The notes under the pieces were generated by a model that saw only the letters and a program-made list of their open reading frames with translations, ran no database searches and had not been told where the DNA came from. From positions 115,796 through 179,795 of the forward strand of contig NZ_BOOJ01000018.1 in the NCBI RefSeq assembly GCF_016863175.1: 64,000 bases of DNA. Reading direction: 5' to 3'. Source of the stretch: Paraplanobispora siamensis (lineage in GTDB: Bacteria; Actinomycetota; Actinomycetes; Streptosporangiales; Streptosporangiaceae). Both the position numbers and the translations under genes were made by a program. Within the stretch, counting starts at the first letter, position 1; each line of letters starts with the position of its first letter. Below, one piece after another: positions 1 to 7,317 of the stretch.

Positions 1-273
1 GTCGCGCAGCTCGGCCTCTCTGATCGACATGCCGAAGAACGCCGCGTCGAAGTCCTGATGGTCGTCCATCACCATCGCCGCGGGCACGAAGGACGGATCG
101 GCCAGGGTCGTCTCGGGCACCCCCAGCGCTCGCTGCTCGTCCAGGGTGTACGTGGTCAGCGACTCCACACCGTCGGCGAGGTTGCGCCAGAACTGCCGCG
201 CGTCACCCGCTCCCGGAACCCGACACGACAAGCCGATGATTGCGATCGGCTCAACCGTGGGTTCGTCGGTCAT
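1..273 (-). CDS. Type I polyketide synthase, N-terminal ketosynthase fragment (partial)
   Basis: The first 91 codons of a beta-ketoacyl synthase domain are present; the gene runs off the window start. The N-terminus reads MTDEPTVEPIAIIGLSCRVP, the standard opening of a modular PKS ketosynthase (PIAIIG..CRxPGA), followed by the FW..L..G.. block and the DFDAAFFGMS segment. KS domains condense an acyl starter with a malonyl-type extender on an acyl carrier protein. The ATG overlaps the stop of the upstream NRPS gene (ATGA), so the two should be translated together as one hybrid NRPS-PKS line. The active-site Cys and the downstream domains lie outside the window, so domain content and product cannot be stated. 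Confidence 0.9.
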   Translation of the reverse strand, partial: MTDEPTVEPIAIIGLSCRVPGAGDARQFWRNLADGVESLTTYTLDEQRALGVPETTLADPSFVPAAMVMDDHQDFDAAFFGMSIREAELRD

Positions 274-3200
274 GCGGTCGTCCCTTTCTCGTCGCGATTC
301 CTCAGCCGGTCCCGCCGTACGGCGAGGCGGCGGGCCGCCCTGTCGAGGCCGGGGCTGCCGCCCCCGCCGTCGAGGTGGGCGGCGAGCGTTCTGATCGTGG
401 GATGGCGGAACAGCTCCACGATCGGGATGTCACGGCCGGTCGCCGCCTTCAGGCGAGCCTGTACGGCGGCCATGGCGAGCGAGTGTCCGCCGATCTCGAA
501 GAAGTTGTCGTCGGGCCGCAGCCGCGGCACCCCCAGCACCGCGTGCCAGACCTGGGCGACCACCTTCTGGGTGGGCCCGTCCAGGTGGCCGTTGCCGCCG
601 GCCGTCCCGGTGGCCCGGACCGGCGGGCGGCGCAGCGCGGCCCTGTCCACCTTGCCGTTGGGGGTCAGCGGCAGCGAGGGCAGCAGCACCACCTCGCCGG
701 GCACCGCGTGCTCGGGCAGGACCGTGCGCAGCCGCTCCAGCACCCGGTGCGCGGTCAGGCCGGGCCGGGCGGGCACCACGTAGCCGGTCAGCGTCCCATC
801 CTCGGCCCGGGCGGCGGCGGCCCGCACGTCCGGGCAGCCGGCCAGCGCGGCCTCCACCTCGCCGAGCTCCACCCGGAAGCCGCGGATCTTCACCTGGTCG
901 TCGGCGCGGCCGGTCAGGGTGACGGTGCCGTCGGGGTTGGGCCGGCCGAGGTCGCCGGTGCGGAACCGGTCGCCGTCGAACCGCTCCCGGGTCAGCTCCG
1001 GGTCGAGATAGCCGGTGGCCAGGTGGCGGCTGCGGACGACCACCTCGCCCAGCTCGCCGATCGCGGCCCGGCGGCCGTCCGCGGTGAGGACGAGGATCTC
1101 GCTGCCCTCGACCGGCCTGCCGACGGGCACCGGGTCCGCGGTGGGCTCGCCCAGCTCGTACCAGGCGTGGGCCTGCGGGGTCTCGGTGGTGCCGTAGAAG
1201 GCGACCAGCCGGGCGGCGGGCGCGAGCCGCCCGATCCGGGCGGCCTCGGCCCAGGTGAGGCGGTCGCCGCCTATGCCGACCAGCCGGACGGCGGGCAGCG
1301 TCGCGCCGGTGCCCGCCAGCATCGCGGCGAGCTGCGGGGTCAGGTGCAGGACGGTGATCGCGTGCTCGCGCAGCCAGGCGGCCAGCCGTACCGGGTCGCG
1401 GAGCAGTTCCTGGCCGGGGACGGACAACTGCGCGCCCGCCCTGACCGGGACGAACATGTCGCGCAGCGCGGGATCGTGCGCGAGCCCGGACAGCAGCGCG
1501 AACCGGTCCTGCTGCGTGATCCCGAAGGTCCTGACGTACCAGTCGGTGAAGTGGGCCAGCGGGCGGTCGGTGGTGACGACCGGCTTGGGGTCGCCGGTGG
1601 TGCCCGAGGTCAGCGAGAGGTAGCCGCGCTCGGGATGGATCGTGTCGTCCTCCTCGTCGGTGAGGACGATCTCCGGCAGCCCCTCCAGCCCGGGTGCGCA
1701 CCTGATCACGGCCTTCGCCCCCGCGGCCTGCCGCTCCTGTACGGCGGGCGGGTGGGCGGAGTCGACGATCAGCCATCGCGCCCCCGAGGCCAGCACGCCG
1801 AGCAGCAGCCCCGGCAGCTCGGGCACCCGGGCCGCCAGCACGGCGACCGTCTCGCCCGGCCGGACCCCGGCGCGCCGGATCGCGGCCACGGTCCTGCGCC
1901 GCAGGCTCTCGTAGGCGGTGCCGTCCAGCAGGCCGGGCCCGTCCCACCCGGGCAGCTCGCGCTGCGGGGCCTGCGGCGCGCGGTGCCCGGTCAGCAGCTC
2001 GCCGAGCAGGTCGACGTAGTCGCCGAGCAGGGCGTCCATCCGCTCGGCCGAGTAGAGGTCCGGGTTGTAGACCAGCTCCAGCGCGTAACCGCCGGCGCGC
2101 TCGCTGACGTACATGGTCACGTCGAACAGCGCGCCCGGCAGCCCGGGCCGCAGCGGCTCGCTCGCGCAGCCCGGCAGGTCCAGCCTCGCCTCGGCGAAGT
2201 TGTACATGTTGAACAGGACCTGCGTGATCGGGTTGCGGCTCAGGTCCCGCGGCAGCCGCAAAGACTCCAGCAGCGGGGTCAGCGGCACGTCCCGGTGCCT
2301 GATCGCCGCGTTGAGCTCCCGGGCGCAGGCCGTCACCTGCTCCTCGAACCCGCCCGCCGGTCGCAGCCGCAGCGGGAGGACCTGCACGCACATGCCCACC
2401 AGCCGGTCGAAGGCCACGTGCGGCCGGTCGGCGTAGGCCGCGCCGACCACCAGGTCCTCGCGGCCCGACAGGCGGGCGAGCTGCCGGGCGAAGGCGGCCA
2501 GCAGCACCGCGTAGGGCGTCGCGCCCAGCCTGGCCGCCAGCGCGCCGACCCGCCCGGCCGTCACCGGGTCCAGCTCGGTGCGGCAGGCGGCCCCGCGGAA
2601 GGTCTGCTCCGGCGGCCTGGGACGGTCCCTGGGCAGGTCCAGCACCAGCGGGGCGTCCCGCAGGTGGTCGCGCCACCAGGTGAGGGCGGTGGCGTCGTTC
2701 TGCTCGCGCAGCCAGCGCACGTAGTCGGCGAAGCCGTGGCCCGCCTCGTCCAGGGCCTGCCCGCGGTAGGCGGCGGCCAGGTCGCGGTAGAGGACGTCCT
2801 GCGACCAGCCGTCGAAGACCAGGTGGTGGACGGTCAGGCACAGGACGTGGTCCTCGGGCGCCAGCCGGATCAGCCGCGCCCGCAGCAGCGGGCCCGCGGC
2901 CAGGTCGAACCTCGCCCGCGCCTCGGCCTCCAGCAGCCCGGACAGCTCCTCCGGCGAGGCCTCCTGGACCGGCAGCTCCACCTCGTACGGCGGCGCCACC
3001 GACACCTCGGGCACCCCGTCGCGCGCGCCGACCCGCCAGCGCAGCACCTCGTGCGCCGTGACGACCGCGGTCAGCGCGCGGCGCAGCGCCGCCGGGTCCA
3101 GCGGGCCGCGGACGCGTTCGGCCATCGCGATGTTGTGCGCCGCCGAGCCGGGCGCCAGCCGCTCCACGAACCACATCCGGCGCTGGGCGGGCGACAGGGC

Positions 3201-5045
3201 AGGCGGGCTGCCGGTCGGCGGAGTCCCGCCGGTGCCGCGCGGGGCCCGCTCGACCAGGGCGCTCAGCCCGCCGAAGGTGCGCGCCGCGTAGACGTCCTCG
3301 ACCGAGACCTCCCGGCCGAGCTCCGCGCGGACGGCGGCCACCAGGCGCATCGCGCGCAGCGAGTGGCCGCCGTGCTCGAAGAAGTCGTCCTCGTCGCCGG
3401 GCACCGGCGCCTGCAGCACGCGGGCCCAGATCCCGGCCAGCCCGCCGGCGTCGCCCTCCTCCCCGGCCGCGTCTCCGCTGCGGGCCGCGTCCCCGTTCCG
3501 GGCGGTCGCCTTGAGCGCGGCGAGGTCCACCTTGCCCGAGGGGTTCAGCGGCAGCAGGTCCAGCCGTACCAGCCTGCTGGGCAGCATGTACGGCGGCAGC
3601 CGTACCGACAGGTCCTCGCGCAGGGCGGCCAGGTCGGGCGCGTCCCGCGGCGTCACGTAGGCCACCAGCTCGCCCGCGAAGTCCACCACCGCCTGCAGCA
3701 CCCCGGGGTGGGCCCGCAGCGCCGACTCCACCTCGCCGATCTCCACCCGCTGCCCCTGGACCTTCACCTGCCGGTCCAGGCGGCCCATGAACGCGATGCT
3801 GCCGTCGTCCTCCCACGCCACGTGGTCGCCGGTCCGGTACAGCCGCGCCCCCGGCTCCTCCGAGAACGGGTCGGGCACGAACCGTTCGGCGGTCAGCCCC
3901 GGCCGCCCCAGGTAGCCGCGGCCGACCTGCGGCCCGCCGATGAACAGCTCGCCCGGCACCCCGGGCGGGCACTCGTTCATCTCCTCGTCCAGGATGTGCG
4001 CCCGGCAGCCGCGCAGCGGCCGCCCGATCGGCAGCGGCCGCCGCCACACTCCGTCGAACGCCCCGCCGACCACGCACACCGTCGACTCGGTCGGGCCGTA
4101 CCAGTTGTGGAAGCGCGCGTGCGCCGACCACCGGGCCACCTGCTCGGGCCCGGGCGGCTCGCCCGCCGTCACCAGGTCCCGCAGGTGCGGCAGCCGGGCG
4201 GGATCGACGAGCGGCAGGAGCGCCGGGGGGATGAACCCCCAGGTGACCTCATGCTCTTCGAGGAAACGCTGCAACCTGGCCGGGTCCACCCGGTCCTCGT
4301 CTGGCACCAGCTGCACGCATCCGCCCGCGGTGAGCGGCGCCAGCATGTCCAGCACCGAGACGTCGAACCCGAGGGCGGAGAAGGCGATCGACCGGCAGGA
4401 CCCGTCCAGGCCGAAGTGCGCGACGGTCGCGCTGGTGAAGGCGACGACGCTGCGGTGGCTGACGACCACGCCCTTGGGCCGCCCGGTGGAGCCCGAGGTG
4501 TAGAGCACGTAGGCGGCGTTCTGCAGGGCGGCCGGCCCCGCCGGGCGCACCGTTCCGGCGTTTTCGGCCCTGCCGTTCGCGGCCCCGGCGTTTTCGGCCT
4601 CGGCGTTCCCGGTGTCCGCGATCCCGACTAGCACGCGGCCGCAGCCGTCGAGCAGTTCCGCGCCCGTCCCGTCCACGACGACCACCGCGATCCCGGCGTC
4701 GTCGAGCACCTCCTCCAGCCGCGCGCGGGGGTGTCCCGGGTCCAGGGGCACGTACGCGCCCCCGGCCAGCAGCACGCCGAGCACCGCCACCGGCATCAGC
4801 GGGGTGCGCCGCGCGCACAGGCCCACCTGGGTCTCGGGCCCGATCCCGAGCCCGGCGAGCCGGGACGCCAGGTCAGCGGCGCGCGCGACCAGCTCGGCGT
4901 AGGTCAGCGTGCTGTCCCACTGCCTGATCGCCGGCGCGTCCGGTGTCCGCGCGGCCTGCGCCAGGATCAGCTCGCCCAGCGATCCGTCCGGCGGCGTGTG
5001 CCCGGGCCCGTGCGTCCAGTTCGGGCGAAGCGGGGTCAACGTCAT
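270..5045 (-). CDS. Non-ribosomal peptide synthetase, A-T-C-A-T
   Basis: This 1591-residue NRPS has the order adenylation 1 (about 20-520), carrier 1 (about 540-605, FFEHGGHSL), condensation (about 625-1040, intact HHLVFDG), adenylation 2 (about 1050-1480) and carrier 2 (about 1500-1570, FFEIGGHSL). A1 is canonical (YTSGSTGRPKG, NWYGPTE, YRTGD, NPSGK). By eye its specificity positions read D-V-L-F-V-A-W-V-C-K, which I cannot assign to a substrate. A2 is divergent: SLTSGTTGDPKP, FYGTTET and a reduced front half, with pocket positions near D-P-R-H-V-I-F-Q-A. Starting with an A domain suggests a loading module. The ATG at 5045 overlaps the TGA of the thioesterase-PPTase gene, and the stop overlaps the PKS start. 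An upstream in-frame extension was rejected because it lies inside the preceding gene. Confidence 0.93.
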   Translation of the reverse strand: MTLTPLRPNWTHGPGHTPPDGSLGELILAQAARTPDAPAIRQWDSTLTYAELVARAADLASRLAGLGIGPETQVGLCARRTPLMPVAVLGVLLAGGAYVPLDPGHPRARLEEVLDDAGIAVVVVDGTGAELLDGCGRVLVGIADTGNAEAENAGAANGRAENAGTVRPAGPAALQNAAYVLYTSGSTGRPKGVVVSHRSVVAFTSATVAHFGLDGSCRSIAFSALGFDVSVLDMLAPLTAGGCVQLVPDEDRVDPARLQRFLEEHEVTWGFIPPALLPLVDPARLPHLRDLVTAGEPPGPEQVARWSAHARFHNWYGPTESTVCVVGGAFDGVWRRPLPIGRPLRGCRAHILDEEMNECPPGVPGELFIGGPQVGRGYLGRPGLTAERFVPDPFSEEPGARLYRTGDHVAWEDDGSIAFMGRLDRQVKVQGQRVEIGEVESALRAHPGVLQAVVDFAGELVAYVTPRDAPDLAALREDLSVRLPPYMLPSRLVRLDLLPLNPSGKVDLAALKATARNGDAARSGDAAGEEGDAGGLAGIWARVLQAPVPGDEDDFFEHGGHSLRAMRLVAAVRAELGREVSVEDVYAARTFGGLSALVERAPRGTGGTPPTGSPPALSPAQRRMWFVERLAPGSAAHNIAMAERVRGPLDPAALRRALTAVVTAHEVLRWRVGARDGVPEVSVAPPYEVELPVQEASPEELSGLLEAEARARFDLAAGPLLRARLIRLAPEDHVLCLTVHHLVFDGWSQDVLYRDLAAAYRGQALDEAGHGFADYVRWLREQNDATALTWWRDHLRDAPLVLDLPRDRPRPPEQTFRGAACRTELDPVTAGRVGALAARLGATPYAVLLAAFARQLARLSGREDLVVGAAYADRPHVAFDRLVGMCVQVLPLRLRPAGGFEEQVTACARELNAAIRHRDVPLTPLLESLRLPRDLSRNPITQVLFNMYNFAEARLDLPGCASEPLRPGLPGALFDVTMYVSERAGGYALELVYNPDLYSAERMDALLGDYVDLLGELLTGHRAPQAPQRELPGWDGPGLLDGTAYESLRRRTVAAIRRAGVRPGETVAVLAARVPELPGLLLGVLASGARWLIVDSAHPPAVQERQAAGAKAVIRCAPGLEGLPEIVLTDEEDDTIHPERGYLSLTSGTTGDPKPVVTTDRPLAHFTDWYVRTFGITQQDRFALLSGLAHDPALRDMFVPVRAGAQLSVPGQELLRDPVRLAAWLREHAITVLHLTPQLAAMLAGTGATLPAVRLVGIGGDRLTWAEAARIGRLAPAARLVAFYGTTETPQAHAWYELGEPTADPVPVGRPVEGSEILVLTADGRRAAIGELGEVVVRSRHLATGYLDPELTRERFDGDRFRTGDLGRPNPDGTVTLTGRADDQVKIRGFRVELGEVEAALAGCPDVRAAAARAEDGTLTGYVVPARPGLTAHRVLERLRTVLPEHAVPGEVVLLPSLPLTPNGKVDRAALRRPPVRATGTAGGNGHLDGPTQKVVAQVWHAVLGVPRLRPDDNFFEIGGHSLAMAAVQARLKAATGRDIPIVELFRHPTIRTLAAHLDGGGGSPGLDRAARRLAVRRDRLRNRDEKGTTA

Positions 5046-6565
5046 CCTGCGGCCTCCACGCGGTGCGGTTGCGGGCCTTGCCGTACCGTCTCGAAACGCA
5101 GGCGGAAGCGGGGGGAGCGGACGGCGACGGCACCGATCGCCCGCCCCAGCGGCAGGTGCGTCACCCGCCACTCCGCCAGCCTCGCCACCTCGGGCGCCGT
5201 GTCCGGAATCCACGCCGCCCCCGGTTGCTGCCCGGCGAACCCGAACAGGGCCGGATCCACCCGCAGCCCGTCCCCGCTCGCCTTGAGCACCGCTTCCTTG
5301 GCCGTCCACGTGCGCAACGCACTGGGCAGCCGCATCTCCTCGGGCAGCGCCGCGAACTCGGCTGCCTCCCGCTCGTCGAGCGCGCCCTCGCAGAACGCCC
5401 GCTCGTTGGCGAGCGGGCGCAGGCGCTCGACGTCCGCGCCGACCTCGTGCCCCCAGGCCAGGGCCACCAGGACCAGGCCGCCCGACTGGCTCAGGCTGAA
5501 GGTCAGATCGGTCCCGGTGTACGGCTTGCCGCCGGGCCTGGTGCGCAGCTCCTCGACGCCGGTCTCGACGCCGTAGTCCCTCAGCAGCCGCCTGAGCACC
5601 ACGCAGCGGCCCACGTACCAGTCCCGGTGCTCCCGGTGCCGAAACCGGGCCGCTCGCCCGGCCTCCCTGGGGGACAGCTCGTCCGTCGCCTCGCACGCCT
5701 CGGGCAGCCGCGTCAGGTCGGCCAGCCAGACGTGCACCTCGTCCTCGCCGGGCCGCTCGGGGGAACCGGCGCCGTGGAAGTCCTCGATGATCGCCTCGGC
5801 CACCCGCGCGCCGTGGGTGTTGAGGAACAGGTGGCCGGCGTCGAGGGTGTGCAGGCGGAACCAGGAGGAGGTGTGGCGGGCCCAGCCGAGCATCTCCGGA
5901 TCTACCACCTCGCGATCGTGCGCGCCGGCGAAGGCGACGATCGGATGGCCGAGGGGTTCCTGCCGGGTGTGACGGTAGCCGCGCAGCCACGCCATGTCGG
6001 TGCGCAGGGCGGGGACGAGCAGCGTCTTGACCTCCGGCTGCGACCGCAGCGCCTCGGGCGCGCCGAGCCGGTTGATCAGCTCCTCGATGAGCTCCTCGTC
6101 GTCCAGGCCCGTCCAGCGGGCCAGGGTCTCCTGGCGCTCCGGCGGGTGCGCGGCGCCGACGTACAGGCGCCGTGGCGGGTGGACGCCCAGCCGCCGCAGC
6201 TCGCGCACCACCTCGAAGGCGAGCCGCGCGCCCATGCTGTGCCCGTAGATCGCGTACGGCGGGTGCCGGTCCGCGGCGTGGGGGACCGGGGCGGCGAGGT
6301 GGGCGGCGAGGTGGGCGGCGAGGTGGGCGGCGACGGCGCGGGCGATGGGTTCGGGGGCCAGCGCCCCCGGCTCGGCGACCAGGCCGGCCCGGCCCGGGAG
6401 CGTCACCACCCGGACGTCGAAGGCACCGTCGAAGGCCTGTCGCCAGGACCAGAAGGCCGAGACGTCACCGCCCGCGTAGGGGAGGCAGAACAGCAGGGGA
6501 GCGTCGGGCGGGTAGCGCGTCAGCGAGGCGAACGGCGGGTCCGGTAACGCGTTTTCCTCTCGCAT
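5042..6565 (-). CDS. Type II thioesterase fused to Sfp-type 4'-phosphopantetheinyl transferase
   Basis: The 507-residue protein joins two enzymes normally encoded separately. Residues about 20-260 are a type II thioesterase that would clear misprimed carrier domains: GHSMGA nucleophile Ser110, an Asp in AGAHD and a His in LDAGHLFLN. Residues about 275-500 are a group II phosphopantetheinyl transferase that would convert apo to holo carriers with CoA: the VGADVERLRPL Mg-binding motif and WTAKEAVLKASGDGL. It is the first gene of the NRPS-PKS operon, with ATGA coupling to the NRPS. The ATG has GGAGGTGA 12 nt upstream. A 12-bp tandem repeat encodes an AAHL run before the nucleophile. I saw no stop, frameshift or linker disruption between the halves, so the fusion appears real. 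Confidence 0.9.
   Translation of the reverse strand: MREENALPDPPFASLTRYPPDAPLLFCLPYAGGDVSAFWSWRQAFDGAFDVRVVTLPGRAGLVAEPGALAPEPIARAVAAHLAAHLAAHLAAPVPHAADRHPPYAIYGHSMGARLAFEVVRELRRLGVHPPRRLYVGAAHPPERQETLARWTGLDDEELIEELINRLGAPEALRSQPEVKTLLVPALRTDMAWLRGYRHTRQEPLGHPIVAFAGAHDREVVDPEMLGWARHTSSWFRLHTLDAGHLFLNTHGARVAEAIIEDFHGAGSPERPGEDEVHVWLADLTRLPEACEATDELSPREAGRAARFRHREHRDWYVGRCVVLRRLLRDYGVETGVEELRTRPGGKPYTGTDLTFSLSQSGGLVLVALAWGHEVGADVERLRPLANERAFCEGALDEREAAEFAALPEEMRLPSALRTWTAKEAVLKASGDGLRVDPALFGFAGQQPGAAWIPDTAPEVARLAEWRVTHLPLGRAIGAVAVRSPRFRLRFETVRQGPQPHRVEAAG
6291..6326. repeat. Three 12-bp tandem repeats inside the thioesterase domain
   Basis: Three exact copies of GCGGCGAGGTGG run head to tail, with a degenerate fourth. 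On the coding (minus) strand they give the in-frame peptide repeat HLAA, in the helix before the catalytic serine. Because the unit is four codons, copy-number change would lengthen the helix without a frameshift. Confidence 0.85.
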
Positions 6566-6692
6566 CGCTACGCGAAGTCACCTCCAGACGGGGCCCGCCG
6601 GCCCGTGCGAGATCGTCGCTCGAACAGCGGATGAAGGAATCGCTCGGACGGGGGTCGTCCCGCAGAGGATCTGTCTGTGCCAAGCCACGCTC

Positions 6693-6722
6693 TTCCTATT
6701 ATTTCGGCTGAAATGTAGTCAA
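6693..6722 (-). promoter_or_regulatory. Candidate promoter of the TE-PPTase/NRPS/PKS operon
   Basis: On the minus strand TTGACT (6722-6717) and TAGGAA (6698-6693) are separated by 18 bp, fitting a vegetative actinobacterial promoter. This would give a leader of about 120 nt before the ATG at 6565. It is the best -35/-10 pair I found in the low-GC part of the region. Confidence 0.45.
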
Positions 6723-6736
6723 GGGATGAAATTTCA
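6701..6736. promoter_or_regulatory. AT-rich dyads overlapping the NRPS promoter
   Basis: ATTTC-GGCT-GAAAT (6701-6714) sits wholly within the -35/-10 spacer. The perfect palindrome TGAAATTTCA (6727-6736) sits just upstream of the -35. Both share the GAAAT core. The arrangement would suit a repressor or activator binding at the promoter; the regulator is unknown. Confidence 0.35.
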
Positions 6737-6989
6737 ATCAATGTCGAAATAGAGGTTTCGGGCATCGCCGCAAATCGGTACCTCCGCTGTCCGGGACCGG
6801 ACAAGAGCGAGGTCACACAGGTTCCGGAAGGGATTGGAGCTGGCCTTCGGGGCGCCTCGATCCCGCCGCCGCGTCGCGGCGGACACTCACCGTTACAGAT
6901 GATCATCCTAGAGAGAGCGGCCGAAAAGAGAGTTCCGGTCTTCCCTATGTCGAGTGGGGCCGTCCGAATCGACAGAAAGCGTCGCACTT

Positions 6990-7011
6990 AAGTTGATTCG
7001 CCAGTCAACTT
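6990..7011. promoter_or_regulatory. Inverted repeat AAGTTGA-N8-TCAACTT
   Basis: This is a perfect 7-bp dyad with an 8-bp spacer in the intergenic region. It has the size and symmetry of a transcription-factor operator. It is too distant from either start to assign to one gene. Confidence 0.35.
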
Positions 7012-7054
7012 GGGAGATGGCATGGTCCGAGCCTTATTCGCATGCGCGGCGAGG

Positions 7055-7102
7055 AATGGCGCGTTCCAAAGCGCCGGACCGCAGGAAAATGGCGCGTTCC
7101 AA
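7055..7102. repeat. 15-bp direct repeat AATGGCGCGTTCCAA
   Basis: Two exact copies (7055-7069 and 7088-7102) have their starts 33 bp apart, close to three helical turns. Each contains the partial dyad TGG-N6-CCA. The spacing suggests cooperative binding sites rather than chance duplication, but no regulator is identifiable. Confidence 0.4.
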
Positions 7103-7317
7103 TCCGCCGGGTCGCCGGAGTGCGGCATAACCGCACAGGCGGGCCCGGCGGTTGCCCGTGCGGGCGGGTCAACCGGCCGGGCAAAACGGCGCCTTTCGCC
7201 ATGTACGGCAACCTCGGCAGGAAAGCCGGAGAACCAACCGCCCGGATCGGCCACGCAGGCATGCCTCTTCGTCACATACTGAAGCGCAACGGATGCTTAA
7301 AGTAATCATGGGGGGCA

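Larger units (their letters stand above)
6566..7317. other. Intergenic region between the NRPS operon and the glycosyltransferase gene
   Basis: This 752-bp stretch has lower GC than its surroundings, especially 6690-6780 and 6960-7070, and I see no credible gene in it. The open frames present have arginine/serine-rich shadow composition and no RBS. It separates divergently transcribed units and holds the candidate NRPS promoter, AT-rich dyads near 6701-6736, a 7-bp inverted repeat at 6990-7011 and a 15-bp direct repeat at 7055-7102. Confidence 0.6.

Noticed and set aside
240..4631. Very long open frame on the plus strand, antisense to the NRPS
   Set aside because: Its translation is Gly/Pro/Arg/His-rich without domains, while the minus strand encodes complete NRPS motifs. 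This is typical GC-driven antisense openness.
6568..6987. 139-codon minus-strand frame upstream of the TE-PPTase gene
   Set aside because: No RBS, mixed low-complexity composition, and it covers the candidate promoter and dyads.
7005..7305. Several overlapping 80-95-codon frames before the glycosyltransferase
   Set aside because: They occupy both strands of the same low-GC stretch, start at unsupported codons and show no domain or signal.
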